NCBI GenBank assembly: GCA_003116975.1
Contig: BGKB01000119.1
Span: 62,001-126,000, forward strand
Length of the DNA: 64,000 bases
Direction: 5' to 3'
Source: Aurantiochytrium sp. KH105
Lineage: Eukaryota; Sar; Bigyra; Thraustochytrida; Thraustochytriidae
The number at the start of each line of letters is the position of its first letter. The first letter of the stretch is position 1. The notes below the pieces were generated by a model. The model did not search any database. It saw nothing but the letters and a program-made list of their open reading frames with translations, and had not been told where the DNA came from. A program made the position numbers and the translations under genes. Below are positions 18,060 to 28,607 of this stretch, one piece after another.

Positions 18060-19787
18060 ATGATGTCCATCATGGGCGCGGCGGCCGGAAGGCCCGTGCG
18101 CTTTTTGAGGGTACAGCGCACGGAAACGCAGCGTGGGGTGCGCGCGCTGAGTGCGTGGTTCGACGAGAATGACAAGCACTGCATCGGGTGCGGCATCGCC
18201 GGCGGCGAGGTCTCCGTGGCGCCAAAGAAGCGGCGCGTGGCAATTTTCCACGGCTACGTGGGGTCCAACTACAAGGGAAGCCAATTTAATATGCAGTACC
18301 CTGGAACCGTAGAGGAAACCCTGATGGAGGCGCTGTACCAGAGCGGCGGCATCAGCGGTGCCAACATGCGACGGCCATACAAACTCGGGTGGACCCGCAG
18401 CAGTCGCACAGACAAGGGAGCACACGCAGTGGGCAATGTCGTCGGTGGCGACATGCTCTTGCAGAGCGAAAACCCCTGGTTAGACGACCCGTACGGCCTC
18501 GAGTTGGCCAAGAGCATCAACGCGCACCTCCCGGAGGACGTGCGTGTGTTCTCCGTCCAGCGCGTGACCAAGAGCTTCCAGGCACGGACCTTTTGCAAGT
18601 CCCGGACCTACCACTATTACATGCCCGGATGGATCATCGGCATGGACGGGAGCTCAGGCGACGCTGCCAAGCTCGACTCCTTGCAGGAAATTCTCAACAA
18701 GTTCATTGGCAATCGTGCCTTTCACAATTTCACCAAACGATCTTTCTACCAGTATCGGCATGGCCACCGCCGAGGCTGGCGACGTGCACGCTCGAGGCTG
18801 GCAGAGAATCAGGGTGACTTGCGCTCGGACGTTGATTCCAAAGGGTACGGGGATTACGAAGAGTTTGCACAACCGAACGTAGACCAGCAAAGTCGTAAGT
18901 ACCGCGTCCACCATCGACACGACGCAGACTACTTTTATGAGGCGTCGAGGAATAGGCAACGAGGACGCTACAATGACGACGACGATGACTATGACGACGG
19001 AAGCGACGATGATGACGATGATGATGCGCATGTATCCGGTGCCAATGCAGGGGCGGACGGCGATGCTCACGCATCATCGCACGAAAACCGCAACAAGCTC
19101 TCTTCGCTTCGCTGGCTCGACACGCAGTCGTCGTCGGACCAGGTCACCTCAGCACACTACCGCCACGTGGAGAGTTTCAAGGTGAACGCAGTCCATCTGT
19201 CCCCGGAGGACCCTCCGGCGATCCGATTTGAGATCACAGCCAACTCCTTCATGATCAACCAGATTCGGCACCTCATTGGCACGGCCATCTGCATGACGCG
19301 GATTGGCGCGCCGCCAGTCTTTGCCGAGGTGCTCATGGCCCCGCCCGTGCGCATCCGCTTCCCCGCGGTGCCCTCTGAAACCCTTGTCCTTGCCAAGACG
19401 GCTTTCAATCCGCTGCGTCCCAGCGACCACGCGAGCAACCGCCTTCGTTTCGATGTTGTCGAGCAGCAGACGAATGAGTTTTACCGAACCCAGGTCAACA
19501 AGGTTCTTCGGAGCCACGTCAATTCTCCGGCGCTCTGGCAAAGCTTCATCGGGCTCTTTGACTCTGTTTACGCCCCCAACTTTGGCCCAGAGATCATCGA
19601 AAACTCACTAGAGCGCTATCGGGAGTGGCGCTCGCGACGGAACCACGAGGTTCCCGAGTTTCTCGCCAAGCACTCGCGTCCTGTCGCGACTGAAGAGCAG
19701 CAGGGTTCCGCGCGGTCGAGTCCAGCTGATGATGGCGACTTTGATCGCGATCTGCCCCGCTCTGCATCATCATCCGCAAGATTTTGA
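18060..19787 (+). CDS. tRNA pseudouridine synthase, TruA/Pus1 family
   Basis: The protein has 575 residues from ATG 18060. An in-frame non-ATG extension exists upstream, but this start gives an Arg-rich, acid-poor N-terminus (MMSIMGAAAGRPVRFLRVQR) that could be a mitochondrial presequence. Family motifs are clear: FHGYVGSNYKGSQ, the catalytic SRTDKGAHA with D118, FCKSRTYHYY, FHNFTKR, and ANSFMINQIRHLIGT near the end. The family isomerises uridines in tRNA. Between FHNFT and the C-terminal core sits a long acidic insertion (about 270-365) rich in Asp runs and RGRY-type basic patches, far beyond the usual family loop. No frame break is seen around it. Confidence 0.9.
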   Translation: MMSIMGAAAGRPVRFLRVQRTETQRGVRALSAWFDENDKHCIGCGIAGGEVSVAPKKRRVAIFHGYVGSNYKGSQFNMQYPGTVEETLMEALYQSGGISGANMRRPYKLGWTRSSRTDKGAHAVGNVVGGDMLLQSENPWLDDPYGLELAKSINAHLPEDVRVFSVQRVTKSFQARTFCKSRTYHYYMPGWIIGMDGSSGDAAKLDSLQEILNKFIGNRAFHNFTKRSFYQYRHGHRRGWRRARSRLAENQGDLRSDVDSKGYGDYEEFAQPNVDQQSRKYRVHHRHDADYFYEASRNRQRGRYNDDDDDYDDGSDDDDDDDAHVSGANAGADGDAHASSHENRNKLSSLRWLDTQSSSDQVTSAHYRHVESFKVNAVHLSPEDPPAIRFEITANSFMINQIRHLIGTAICMTRIGAPPVFAEVLMAPPVRIRFPAVPSETLVLAKTAFNPLRPSDHASNRLRFDVVEQQTNEFYRTQVNKVLRSHVNSPALWQSFIGLFDSVYAPNFGPEIIENSLERYREWRSRRNHEVPEFLAKHSRPVATEEQQGSARSSPADDGDFDRDLPRSASSSARF

Positions 19788-20852
19788 AGTGTGCTGCAAA
19801 ACAGCCCTCCCTGTGGCCATGTCCACGTGGTCGTTCTCGCGATGAAGTCGCTCGGAGGCTTACGCCATCGAGCGACTCGCCGCTCGCCAGGCTGTTTGTT
19901 GTGACCGTTCGTTTTGGCCTGACCTCGAGCAACTAGGTGCCCGAATAGCGTGCGTGCCGACGAGCGTACATTTCGCCAGCCCCTGTACCACTTCATTTCT
20001 CCGCGTGCGATCATCCAACTCTCTCACTCTTTTCGCTTTTTTTTTGGTTGCAGTCACCGCAAACCTTGCAAGCCGTTCACTTGTTGGATCAAGGGCCTAA
20101 CAATAAATGATTTATCGTGCTGACACACGTCGTCGTTCTTCTTTTTCCCGTGCGGCCTGTCGCTGCCGCGCAAGTGGGTCGAATGGTCTGTCTCCTTGTA
20201 CTTGCAGCAAGCCAGCTAGCTATAGCTAGCTAGGTCTTTGTGGACGATGGGTTAGCAGTACCTTTCTTGGCGTAAATGATCTGCCATGGCTGCGCTGCAC
20301 GCCATCGTCTTACTCCTCTCTTTGCAAGTCGTGACGGAAGTGCGTCGTCTCTGTTTGCCCCGCCCCGCGCGAGGTTTTCGCCTCGTCACAGCAACCCGTG
20401 TCCGGGTCATACATACAAGAAGCATTTTACGTTGTAGGCCAATCTATCTCTTGTCTTCTCTTCTCAGCTCTGCCTCGCCTCGACTCGCCTCTCGCGTCGC
20501 AGGATCCTTGCGCCCCGCCAGAAGCTTGATGGGAGTGAGGTGCCGCCCAGATTCGGAGGCTTGACAGGCCGAGGCCTCGCCTGCTGCCTCCGCCAGCTTT
20601 TACTGCTCCAGTCTAACTGTCACGACGTCGAGGGAAAAAACCCGCCATGGGAAAAATCGCGCCGCGTCCCTTTGGGCGTCCAGACGAGAAACGAGAGGCG
20701 CGCAAGCCGAGTCTGCGAAGGCAATCGCGAGTTGAGCCGAGCCGAGCCCAGCCCAGCCCAGCCCAGCCAAGCCAAGCGGAGTCCCGCGCCGCCGAGCTGC
20801 GTTGCAGCCCCGATCTGCCCCACCGCGTGTTGAGTTGTTGCTTCGTGCCAGG
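19788..20852. other. intergenic, microsatellite-bearing
   Basis: A possible AATAAA for the pseudouridine synthase lies at 20102-20107. A short gctagctagctatagctagctagg palindrome-like stretch lies near 20208-20231. A GAGCC/CAGCC pentamer tract lies at 20729-20780 in the leader of the next gene. No gene is seen. Confidence 0.5.
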
Positions 20853-21977
20853 ATGGCGCCGATCCGGGCGAACTCGACGAGGGTCGTGGCGGGTCATCCG
20901 TACGCCTGCGCGACGCCACCGCCGCAAGGAACATATGAAGAGGACGCGGAGGGGCGCAAGATGAAGCAACAGTCGCTGAGCCCGACGCTTAAGCAGGCAC
21001 AGGCACAGTCACAAACACAGTATACTGGCGAGATGACCCGCAAGGAAATGGAAAAGAAAAAGGCTGCGGCGCCCCAGCCGCCCAGATTCGTCGTTGGCGA
21101 CGTCGTTCACGTCGAGTCTCGAACCTGGCCCGGCATCAACAAGCCTGGTGGCGTGGGTAAAATCACGCGGTGCAATATGGATGGATCCTTTGCAATCAGC
21201 TACGTGCTGGGTGGCAGCGAAAAGCGCGTCCATCCACAGTACATGCACAGCTCGGCGGATATTCTCTTTCAGGCACAACGTCCCGTCAAGGAACGCGACT
21301 TTTACGCCGATTACCAACAGCAGCCAGCGCGCCGCAGGCCTGAGGAGGACGGAGCTAGCGTGGCCAGCGGCGACTCTGCTTCGACTCTTCGCACAGTGCT
21401 CTCCCGCAAAGGCAGCACCTCACCAAAGCGCGTTCGAATCATCTCTTCTAATCCACCTGCTCATGGTACGCCCTCACCGAAGGCGTATCGCCCCACGACA
21501 CCGACGCGGCGTCAGCAGCAGCACCATGACGCTGCCCAGAATCAGACACATGCTCAGGCCCGGGCGCCGAAATTGAGCACGAAAATGACCCCCAAGGCAC
21601 AACAAAAGCCTGCCCCAACGGAGCTGACCGTGCCGTCAACGCCCCCGCACGTTCAAAGTACGTCTTCGGATGTTCGAGCAGCATACCGGGCATCAACCCC
21701 GCCGCCTCCTTCGATGCGCACCAAGGAACAACATCAAAAGCAGGCTCACGCAACGCCGCCGAGGCCTGGAGCTGCTCCCAGCCCTGACACGCCAACTTCC
21801 ACGACCGGATCGGTCGTGTCTCAACAGCAAGAGAAGAAGGAAGTGGCCGTGCCAAGGCGCGACCCACCAAAGCGCAAACTTGAGACGTCGCCTCCGAGGT
21901 CGAGTTCTCCTGTGCTTTCCACCGCTAACCATGACCTTGACTCAAAAAAGAAGAAAATCAAGGTGGCAAAGAAGCAG

Positions 21978-22013
<36 letters not shown>

Positions 22014-22655
22014 GTGTCAAAGATCGAGACCGAGAGGCCTCTGAAGCAAGCGCGCACCACGGAAAGCCTAAAGCAAATTCGTAGTGCTCGCCATGAGCCG
22101 CCACAGACTGTGGAAAAGGTTGTGGAACAGGTCGTCCGAGACGCAAGCCGCGAGTCGCTGACTCGGGATTCTACTGTCCTTGGCCCGAGACGCGTGCGTT
22201 CAACCACAACACGGGGCGGCCCGGCCTCTCTTGTTGCGCAAATTCAGCTGCAAAATATGGAACGCATGGACCTTGCTCGCAAGTTTGAGGTCGAGCACAG
22301 CCAAACGCACAAAGTTCTCGTGGACGCGCTACATCAGCAATCTTCGCGCGATAACGCCACGTCCAAGACGCGACTCGAAGAGCTCTGTCTCCGCGTGAAC
22401 CGGTTCTGGCGGCCCATCGTTCCGGCAGGCACACTTGATCCGCGCATTCGTAAGCAGTTGTATCTGCACACGAGTAACAATTTTCGGCGCCTACGCAACA
22501 AGATGCTCGAGCGTCAAGCTATGGAGGCGAGTATTCTTCGTAGCAAGCAAATCCGCGAGCTCGTCGCGCTAGGATACGAGCTGACCCGGGAGCACATCGA
22601 ACAGTATGACATGTGTCCTCTCGTGAAGGTCGAATACAAGTATGGCCGCGACTGA
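20853..22655 (+). CDS. basic protein with a Tudor/SH3-like N-terminal module and poly-Gln, function unknown
   Basis: The 600-residue protein is taken from ATG 20853 (MAPIRANSTRVVAG). Residues about 75-135 form a compact beta-rich module (FVVGDVVHVESRTWPGINKP, GGVGKITR, SYVLGGSEKRVHPQYM) resembling Tudor/SH3-type chromatin readers. The middle is disordered, rich in Ser/Pro/Thr-Pro sites and Lys, with KKKKIKVAKKQQEQQ leading to a ten-Gln run (about 21979-22011). The C-terminus (about 480-600) is helical and folded-looking (ARKFEVEHSQTHKVLVDAL, then FRRLRNKMLERQAMEA). Nuclear location is inferred from the basic clusters. I cannot name the family. Confidence 0.65.
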
Positions 22656-23327
22656 TGAGCTGCATGCATGACCTGAGCCGTTCGAGCGAGAACCTAACCC
22701 TTTAATTACCCATGTAGTCGGATCACACCACCCCCCTAAAGTAAAATGATTTTACTTCCTGCTCTGCTCTGCTCTGCTCTGTCTGTAAAGAATGTTCTGT
22801 ATACATCAGCGACGCCTCCAAAGCCCTTTTTCCACTTCGAGAGAGAAGGAATGACATCTGGACAAGCGAGCTGGAAGGGAGCACGCACCCTTGACGTGAG
22901 CAAGCTGTAGCAAGGAAAGTGAGAACGACATCACACGCCGATAAATCTTGCTTGCAATAAACTCCGGTCATTCAAATCTGAATTGGACAAGCGAACAAAC
23001 GAGCACTGGCAACCAAGCAAAAGCGAACACAACAAAGAAAGGAAACTGGTCAGCGCGCGCAAGAATATGGTGATACTAACTGATACGCTGATGGAAATGC
23101 ATGCATGCTTCGTCGCAAGAGTCGTGCCGTGCCAGCAAGGCTCTCGCTGCGCGAACATCGCCTGGTAAATGAGAAAGAACCGAGTTGACGTCGGCACACA
23201 GACACAGCTCAAGTACTCTACACTGCCATCCCAAGAAGGGGGGAGAAAGAAGAGCTGCTTGGGCCGTACATGCGTCCGTGGCCTGTGCTTGCTCGATTTG
23301 AAAAGAAAATTACGTACAGCTCATCGG
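22656..23327. other. convergent intergenic region
   Basis: It holds the 3' ends of the Tudor-like gene (+) and the tyrosine phosphatase (-). A (CTCTG)n tract lies at 22760-22782, and an atgcatgcatgc palindrome near 23096-23107. No gene is seen. Confidence 0.5.
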
Positions 23328-24494
23328 TCAGGAGGACGGTGATCCGAGCTTTGCGCGATAAATGTCGGCGTCGTCCATTCCTGCAAAAGACTCCAACGAA
23401 GTTTTGGCATCCGCCTCGGTAGCGTCGGAGAGCGAGGTTCCGAAGAGCGCGAAATAAATTACCTGATACACCATGGCGTACTGCTCAAAGGTGAACACCA
23501 TTCCAGGTCGATGGTTGCGCAACTGCTTGAAAACGTCAAGGATATCCAATGTCGCAGGCTCAGAGGGCGCCTCCCTGACACGCTCTGCAATCCAGGCAAG
23601 GATGGCATCGATGGCAATGTAGGTCCCTGTGCGCCCGATGCCAGCGCTGCAATGGGTAACAATCGGGGTTGGTCCTGAACCGCCAGACTGCTCCGCAACG
23701 TCCGTACCCGCGGAGGACGCCTCTTCAGACTCAGCGCACGACTGTGCGGTATACTTGCGAACAATGGCGTGCAGATGCAGATAAGGCTCGAGGTCCTTGA
23801 CGCAGCCAAAGTCGGGCCATTTCGTATAGTGGACATGGTACACGGTTCGCGGCGGGGCCGAGGAAGCGAGCGACTTGAGAGAGAGCTTTCGGACCGAGAT
23901 GCCTTGGTCAAAGTCGCTTTCATTGAGCATGAGACATCGAACTTCAAAGGTGTCGCAGACTTGCACGTCGCCTTGCTCGAGAGGAAGGTAACGTTCTGCT
24001 TTTACCCGTGAGCGACCGTGGGCCTGCTCCACCCATGGGGTGAGCATGAGCACCAAGGGCGCGCGATTTTCCCAGATCATGCGCCAAAAGGCGTCAAAGG
24101 TGTGCTCGAGCGGCGCCTGCGCGGCAATGTACTGGACGTCTGGCAACCCTTGCAGGCGGACCCAGCTTGCATTGATGTAATCATGTTCTGACTGTGTGGC
24201 AAGTTTGACACGGGTGTCCTCGAGGCAGACAATGTCTGCATACCTGTTGCACGCGCGAATATGGGGCACGGTCTTGGTGAGTCGCTCGCGATACCCGGGG
24301 GCACAGAGCACCTCGCTTCGAGCGTCCATGAATTCTTTTTGAAAACCGGTCTCTGAAGCCGCGAGCGCTCGCGCGTGGGCGCCAAATTCGTCCACTTTGA
24401 CCACTTTCCGAACCTGCTCCGTCGGAGGCAAAAGGCCAAGCCTCACGGAGGGGCTTTCTGCCGCTGCTGCACGGTGGCTGCCATTTTCGGTCAT
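23328..24494 (-). CDS. classical protein tyrosine phosphatase
   Basis: The 388-residue protein is read from ATG 24494 (MTENGSHRAAAAES). A PTP domain covers about 60-365: NRYADIVCLEDTRV, DYINASWVRLQG (substrate-recognition loop variant), YIAAQAPLEHTFDAFWRMIW, the WPD loop in YTKWPDFGC, and the P-loop HCSAGIGRTGTYIA with nucleophile C282 and its Arg. Late motifs include LRNHRPGMVFTFEQYAMVYQ (Q-loop). All catalytic residues are present, so it should dephosphorylate phosphotyrosine. No transmembrane segment is seen. The frame stays open upstream to 25697, but that part is Ala/Arg-rich without domains, so the true start could be earlier. Confidence 0.9.
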   Translation of the reverse strand: MTENGSHRAAAAESPSVRLGLLPPTEQVRKVVKVDEFGAHARALAASETGFQKEFMDARSEVLCAPGYRERLTKTVPHIRACNRYADIVCLEDTRVKLATQSEHDYINASWVRLQGLPDVQYIAAQAPLEHTFDAFWRMIWENRAPLVLMLTPWVEQAHGRSRVKAERYLPLEQGDVQVCDTFEVRCLMLNESDFDQGISVRKLSLKSLASSAPPRTVYHVHYTKWPDFGCVKDLEPYLHLHAIVRKYTAQSCAESEEASSAGTDVAEQSGGSGPTPIVTHCSAGIGRTGTYIAIDAILAWIAERVREAPSEPATLDILDVFKQLRNHRPGMVFTFEQYAMVYQVIYFALFGTSLSDATEADAKTSLESFAGMDDADIYRAKLGSPSS

Positions 24495-25775
24495 GATCGC
24501 GGGTTGGGAGATCCGAGCTGTGTCCGACTTACGTGAGGCGGCAGGAGCGGTCGCGGCGGTGGTGTTCGCGGCGGCGACGCCGGCGTCCTCGGCTTTCGCG
24601 GCTTTCGCGTCGCTGGCGGCTCGTTGTGGACTCGCGCGCCGCGGCGCCTTTTGCGCATGCCGCGCGCTGCGCTTCCCGGCTGCGTTCCCCGTCTTTGCAG
24701 GCGCCCCGCGCGCGTGCGGGGCCGCCGCTGCGCCGCTGCCTCTTCCTCCCGCGTCCCCTTCGTCTCTCCGCCTCCCTCGCGCGCGCAGACGCCCGCGTCT
24801 CCGCGCTCTCGCCCGCACGCTCGCGCTCTCCGTCTCGGACTTGCCGCCGTCGCGCCCGTCCAACCTTGGAGAAAGAAGGAGCGCTGAGGGTGCGGAACAG
24901 GATCCTGCAACTGCGCAATGGCAGCCTGCAAGTCGAACTTTCCTCTTGGCAAGTGGCCCATTCCCCTCGCCAAGTGGACGCCGGCGCGCCACGACAGCCG
25001 CCACCTCGCGATCCAGAGACTGGATTTCCGGGTGACGAGGATAGCTTGTCCCGGATATCCGGGCGACTCCCGCGCCGCGTGAAGGCGAAGGTGCGAGGCT
25101 GCTCCGTGCCGCGCGCTCGTCACCGCGGTGCAGCTGTCGCGGCTCTGCATGTTCCTGAGCAACGAGATCAATATTCGAAAGAGATGCAGCGCTTTGGCTG
25201 CCTGCAGCTGTCTGCTGACAGTCCACAATGGTGATCACGATGATGATGAAGTGAAGTGAAGTTCGTGTCGCGAGACGTTCTCGAGCGCACTGCAGCGCCC
25301 AGAACAGTTGTTCATTTGCAATCCAAAAGTCCGACTTGTGACCGGGCCGGCGCGACTTGGACATTCGTCTTTGGCGCACTTGCGTAGCCGGAAAGGAACA
25401 GCCTGCAAGAGTAGAGTAGAGTCGAGCTCTCGCGAGGCAAAAAAAAACAAGCCAAGCCTCGGGCCAGGCAGGACAGCGCGAGAGGGAGCCTGACGACGGC
25501 GCAGCGAGCACGGGCGCGGCGCGGCGCAGGGCAGGGCTGCGCGGAGCGGGTCGCGAGGAGAGGCAGGCAGGCAGGCAGGCTCCCCGCGGGGCGTGCGAGC
25601 CTAGTTGGCTTTCTTTGCCTAACTCAGCCTTGCTTGGCTCCGCTCTGCTCCTTCGACTATCATACGGACGCCGAGGCGGAGGCTCTCGCTCGCGCAAGAG
25701 AAGGGCCCCGCGCGCGGCCGCGCAAGGCGGATCGAGGAGGCAGCAGAGGCGGCGGCGACGACGACTGTGGCCGCC
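24495..25775. other. GC-rich divergent region between the phosphatase and the AFF-like gene
   Basis: It probably holds two promoters. Open frames exist on both strands through high GC content. A CAGG tetramer run lies near 25560-25580. No independent gene is supported. Confidence 0.45.
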
Positions 25776-26753
25776 ATGGGCTCGAAGAAGACGCTGAGCA
25801 AATTTCAGCCGTCGCGACCGCTCGAGCAGCTCTTGCTCGAGCTGGCGGGCGTGAAACCTGGCGACTTGGACGATGACGCAGAGCCGGCAGCAGCGACGCC
25901 ATCGACGACAACCACCTCGGCCACAACGTCTCCCGCTCGCAAACGTTCAAGATCTACGAGCTCCTCGACGGGCGGAACTTCGGTGGCGGCAAATGTGGCT
26001 CCCAGACGAGCATTCGCGAACAAAAAACGAAGACCCGAGCAAGACGTCGACACGCTTATGACCGAGGCCCGACGACTGAAGCACCTTGGCGACAAAACCG
26101 AGGAGCCCGCCAAGTACATGCTCTATGTGCGTTCAAGTCTAAAGTGCATGGAGGCATGCCAGCTGTACATTCTGGATTCACCCGTGGAGAAACAAGTGGA
26201 GCTCTTGAGCAATACCGCGGAGCTCTTGGAGTTTTCTGCAAAGCGGTGTTTGTCAAAGTGCCGCAAGGCCTTGCATGGGCACAACCTCGGACTTTTGCGG
26301 CGATATGCGTTTACGGCAGCACTTGCGCACCGACTCGCTGCCACCACGCGCATGGCCCGTTTCGCCGTCAAGGCAGACAAGCTCAGCAAGGTTTGGATGG
26401 GCATCGACGCTACTCAGGCTAAAATACAGCGCGCGGACCACTTGCGCAGCACGGGCGTCAAGGTCTCCGCGACGGAGAGCCCTGCATTTTACGTCACGCC
26501 GGAAGAGCACTCGCACCTTACGCAGCAATCGGCGTTTGTCCTTGCAGAAGCTCGCGACTCTGTTCTTGGCATGGAGCTCTGGCAGTGTGCCGAGCAACTG
26601 GAGGAAGACATTGCCAACGTTTCTGCCGAACTTGCCGAAGAAACGCTGGGGGCTTTGCCGGACATCGGAATCATGCGATCGTCCACGAACTTGCTCGACG
26701 CGGTTGATGCTGCCCGTCAGGCGATTCGGGAGGACTCGACAAGGTTCTCTTGA
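25776..26753 (+). CDS. AF4/FMR2 C-terminal-homology-like protein
   Basis: The 325-residue protein starts at gccgccATGg. After a Ser/Thr-rich, basic linker (PARKRSRSTSSS and KKRRPEQ, a likely nuclear signal), residues about 85-225 are helical: LMTEARRLKHLGDKTEE, then SSLKCMEACQLYIL, then LLSNTAELLEFSAKR, then RYAFTAALAHRLAATTRMAR. This order resembles the C-terminal homology domain of AFF1/AFF4, where EAKKLKHDAD, ALSFIECG and YSETVELIRYAMRLK occupy the same places. AFF proteins scaffold the super elongation complex that releases paused polymerase II. The match is by eye only and distant, and the acidic N-terminal regions of animal AFFs are absent. It may instead be another TPR-like helical protein. 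Confidence 0.5.
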   Translation: MGSKKTLSKFQPSRPLEQLLLELAGVKPGDLDDDAEPAAATPSTTTTSATTSPARKRSRSTSSSTGGTSVAANVAPRRAFANKKRRPEQDVDTLMTEARRLKHLGDKTEEPAKYMLYVRSSLKCMEACQLYILDSPVEKQVELLSNTAELLEFSAKRCLSKCRKALHGHNLGLLRRYAFTAALAHRLAATTRMARFAVKADKLSKVWMGIDATQAKIQRADHLRSTGVKVSATESPAFYVTPEEHSHLTQQSAFVLAEARDSVLGMELWQCAEQLEEDIANVSAELAEETLGALPDIGIMRSSTNLLDAVDAARQAIREDSTRFS

Positions 26754-27257
26754 AGGCGAGGCGTGCTTTTACTAGCTTGATAGAATTGACTGACATGAAT
26801 GACTCTACTGAATTTTTGCAGATTCCTTTTGCTATCTTCATTTCTTCTTGGATATACGGAGAACTAACAGCAAGGCCTACTACTACTTCACCTGCTGCTG
26901 CTACGTCCCATCCCTCGTCCGTTCCTGTTTGTTTCAGGTGCGTACTTTGCACGGCCCAACATTTTACCCAAATTTGCAAGTGTATACGTTTACACTCCAA
27001 CTCTTCTTTAGCGAGCTACACATTGATAAATGTCGTGTTTTCCGTCGATGAGACGATGTCTCATCGATCGATCGATTGATGGCCTGTAAAAATGAGCAAA
27101 TGTAAATCTCGGGGTAGCCTACAAAAAAGACAATGCATGTTTGTTTCGTCAAAACAATGGGGTCGAAGGGAATAAGGAAAAGGGACAAGGAGAGAAGGAG
27201 AACGATGCGAGACGTTCGCCGCTTTGACGGATGAGAGCAAGGAGTACATGCTCCGTT
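26754..27257. other. convergent intergenic region
   Basis: The region between the AFF-like gene (+) and the PSMG4-like gene (-) is lower in GC. A perfect hairpin lies at 27045-27067, followed by an atcg-tetramer run. No gene is seen. Confidence 0.5.
27045..27067. other. 10-bp perfect hairpin between convergent genes
   Basis: TCGATGAGAC (27045-27054) and GTCTCATCGA (27058-27067) are separated by only GAT. It is placed about 290 bp after one stop and 190 bp before the other, like the hairpin at 15017-15051. Confidence 0.7.
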
Positions 27258-27794
27258 TTATTTTGCCGTGATCGACTTGTCGCCGGGCTTGAGCGCCATA
27301 CGTCGCGCGACCTCGGCCTCAACAGCCCTCCGTAATTCGATGTCGCCCTCAACGAGCGCACAAGAGACGTGAACGACGCTGTTTGGAAGTCCATTGCGTT
27401 TGGCAAGCCTCCGCGCCATGCCGTGCGCACCCTGCGCAGCGGCACCGCCGAGCTCGCAAACCGTCGAAGCAAATGGCTCAGCTCCGTCATAACGGCCAAC
27501 GAGTCCGGCGACAATGTGCGGAAGCACAGGTTTGGCGAGCGCAGGTCCTGTCCACACGAAGAAGCTCTTGTCCAGGCGCCAGAGCATGACGTAGGCGCGC
27601 TTGTCGGGCTCGTCTGGATCCTGCACCACGAAGCGCTCAATGCCAATGCCTAGCTGTGTCTGCGGCTGCGGCTGCGCGAGCGTCGCTGAGCTGCTCGTAG
27701 CAGCGTCGTCGCGCCCCTGAGCAAGGCTCGCGGCTGCAGCCGCGCCGCCCGCGGCCGCGGCCCCCGGTCGTGCTCCGTTCCCAGCGAGCACCAT
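27258..27794 (-). CDS. proteasome assembly chaperone 4 (PSMG4/PAC4)-like protein
   Basis: The 178-residue protein starts from ATG 27794. After an Ala/Gly/Gln-rich N-terminal extension, residues about 65-172 follow the PAC4 fold pattern: AYVMLWRLDKSFFVWTG, LPHIVAGLVGRYDGAEPFAS, MARRLAKRNGLPNSVVHVSC and then VEAEVARRM. Animal PSMG4 has SLFLWVG, AMCSRYDS, LAQRLARKTNKQVFVSYNL and VENRIKEEM in the same order. The family dimerises with PSMG3 to guide assembly of the 20S proteasome alpha ring. The N-terminal extension of about 60 residues is longer than usual. Confidence 0.75.
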   Translation of the reverse strand: MVLAGNGARPGAAAAGGAAAAASLAQGRDDAATSSSATLAQPQPQTQLGIGIERFVVQDPDEPDKRAYVMLWRLDKSFFVWTGPALAKPVLPHIVAGLVGRYDGAEPFASTVCELGGAAAQGAHGMARRLAKRNGLPNSVVHVSCALVEGDIELRRAVEAEVARRMALKPGDKSITAK

Positions 27795-28607
27795 GATCCT
27801 TTAGCTTTTGGTGCTTTTTTTCGACGCTTTTCTTCTCAACTTGCTTCGCGTTGCTCGTTGCCGAGGACTACAACTTGTCTTTGAAAATGACCCCGGCCAT
27901 ATGATCAGCAGCCAGAGTATACAGGAGTGCAAGTAAGCTTGACAGTACCTCTCATTGCGTATGACCTTGAAGCTTGCATGCCTTCCTTGGTGATGTGGAA
28001 TCCAAAGAAGGCGTAGTTGGCAAGATTAGAAATCGCCATGGAGGCACATATAGAGTCGCTCATGCGGATAAGCACTTGTGTGTTTATTCTGTCGAAGGTC
28101 AAGGACTTCTTGAGTGCTCTCAAGTACAAAGTCATACTCCCTTAAAGGTTGTATCATCGACAGAGGTAACTCATCTAAAGCTTTGATTGAAGGATGATTG
28201 TGACACGCGACTTTAACTTGGCCATCGAGGAGCGAAGCACCAAGCTCCCACCGACGACGATCGTTTGTTGTTCAAGGACTAAAAAGCTCGCAAGCCTACA
28301 AATCCTGATCCAAAGATTGATTCTGTGATGTCAACGACGTAGAACGGGTCGGAGACTCGTACCAGTAAGTCTATCGATTGTCTCATGCGTCTGCTGGCAA
28401 AGAATGGAAATAATGTTTTCGTTTATAGTATTGGCCCAATTGTTTATGTTAGTATACACGTCGCGAGCATGCGCGACAAGGCAACCGAAGTCGATCCCAG
28501 GTAGGGCTGAAGTTTTTTCTATCTTGCTTTAGGGCCGCAAAGGAGGATGACAATGTTGAAGTCCTTTGTCCTCGACTTGGCACAACGCGTCGACTCTGCG
28601 TTTGTGT
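27795..28607. other. intergenic, lower GC
   Basis: No gene or recognisable repeat is seen. The region is mixed-composition DNA between the PSMG4-like gene, transcribed away from it, and the small orphan gene. Confidence 0.5.

Noticed and set aside
17387-18172. Arg/Ala/Pro-rich frame before the pseudouridine synthase
   Set aside because: It is low-complexity GC-rich DNA with a 12-bp repeat, and equal-length open frames exist on both strands. It overlaps the start of a real gene.
24495-25697. N-terminal extension of the tyrosine phosphatase frame
   Set aside because: The frame is open but Ala/Arg-rich and without domains. Opposite-strand frames are equally open, so openness here carries little weight.
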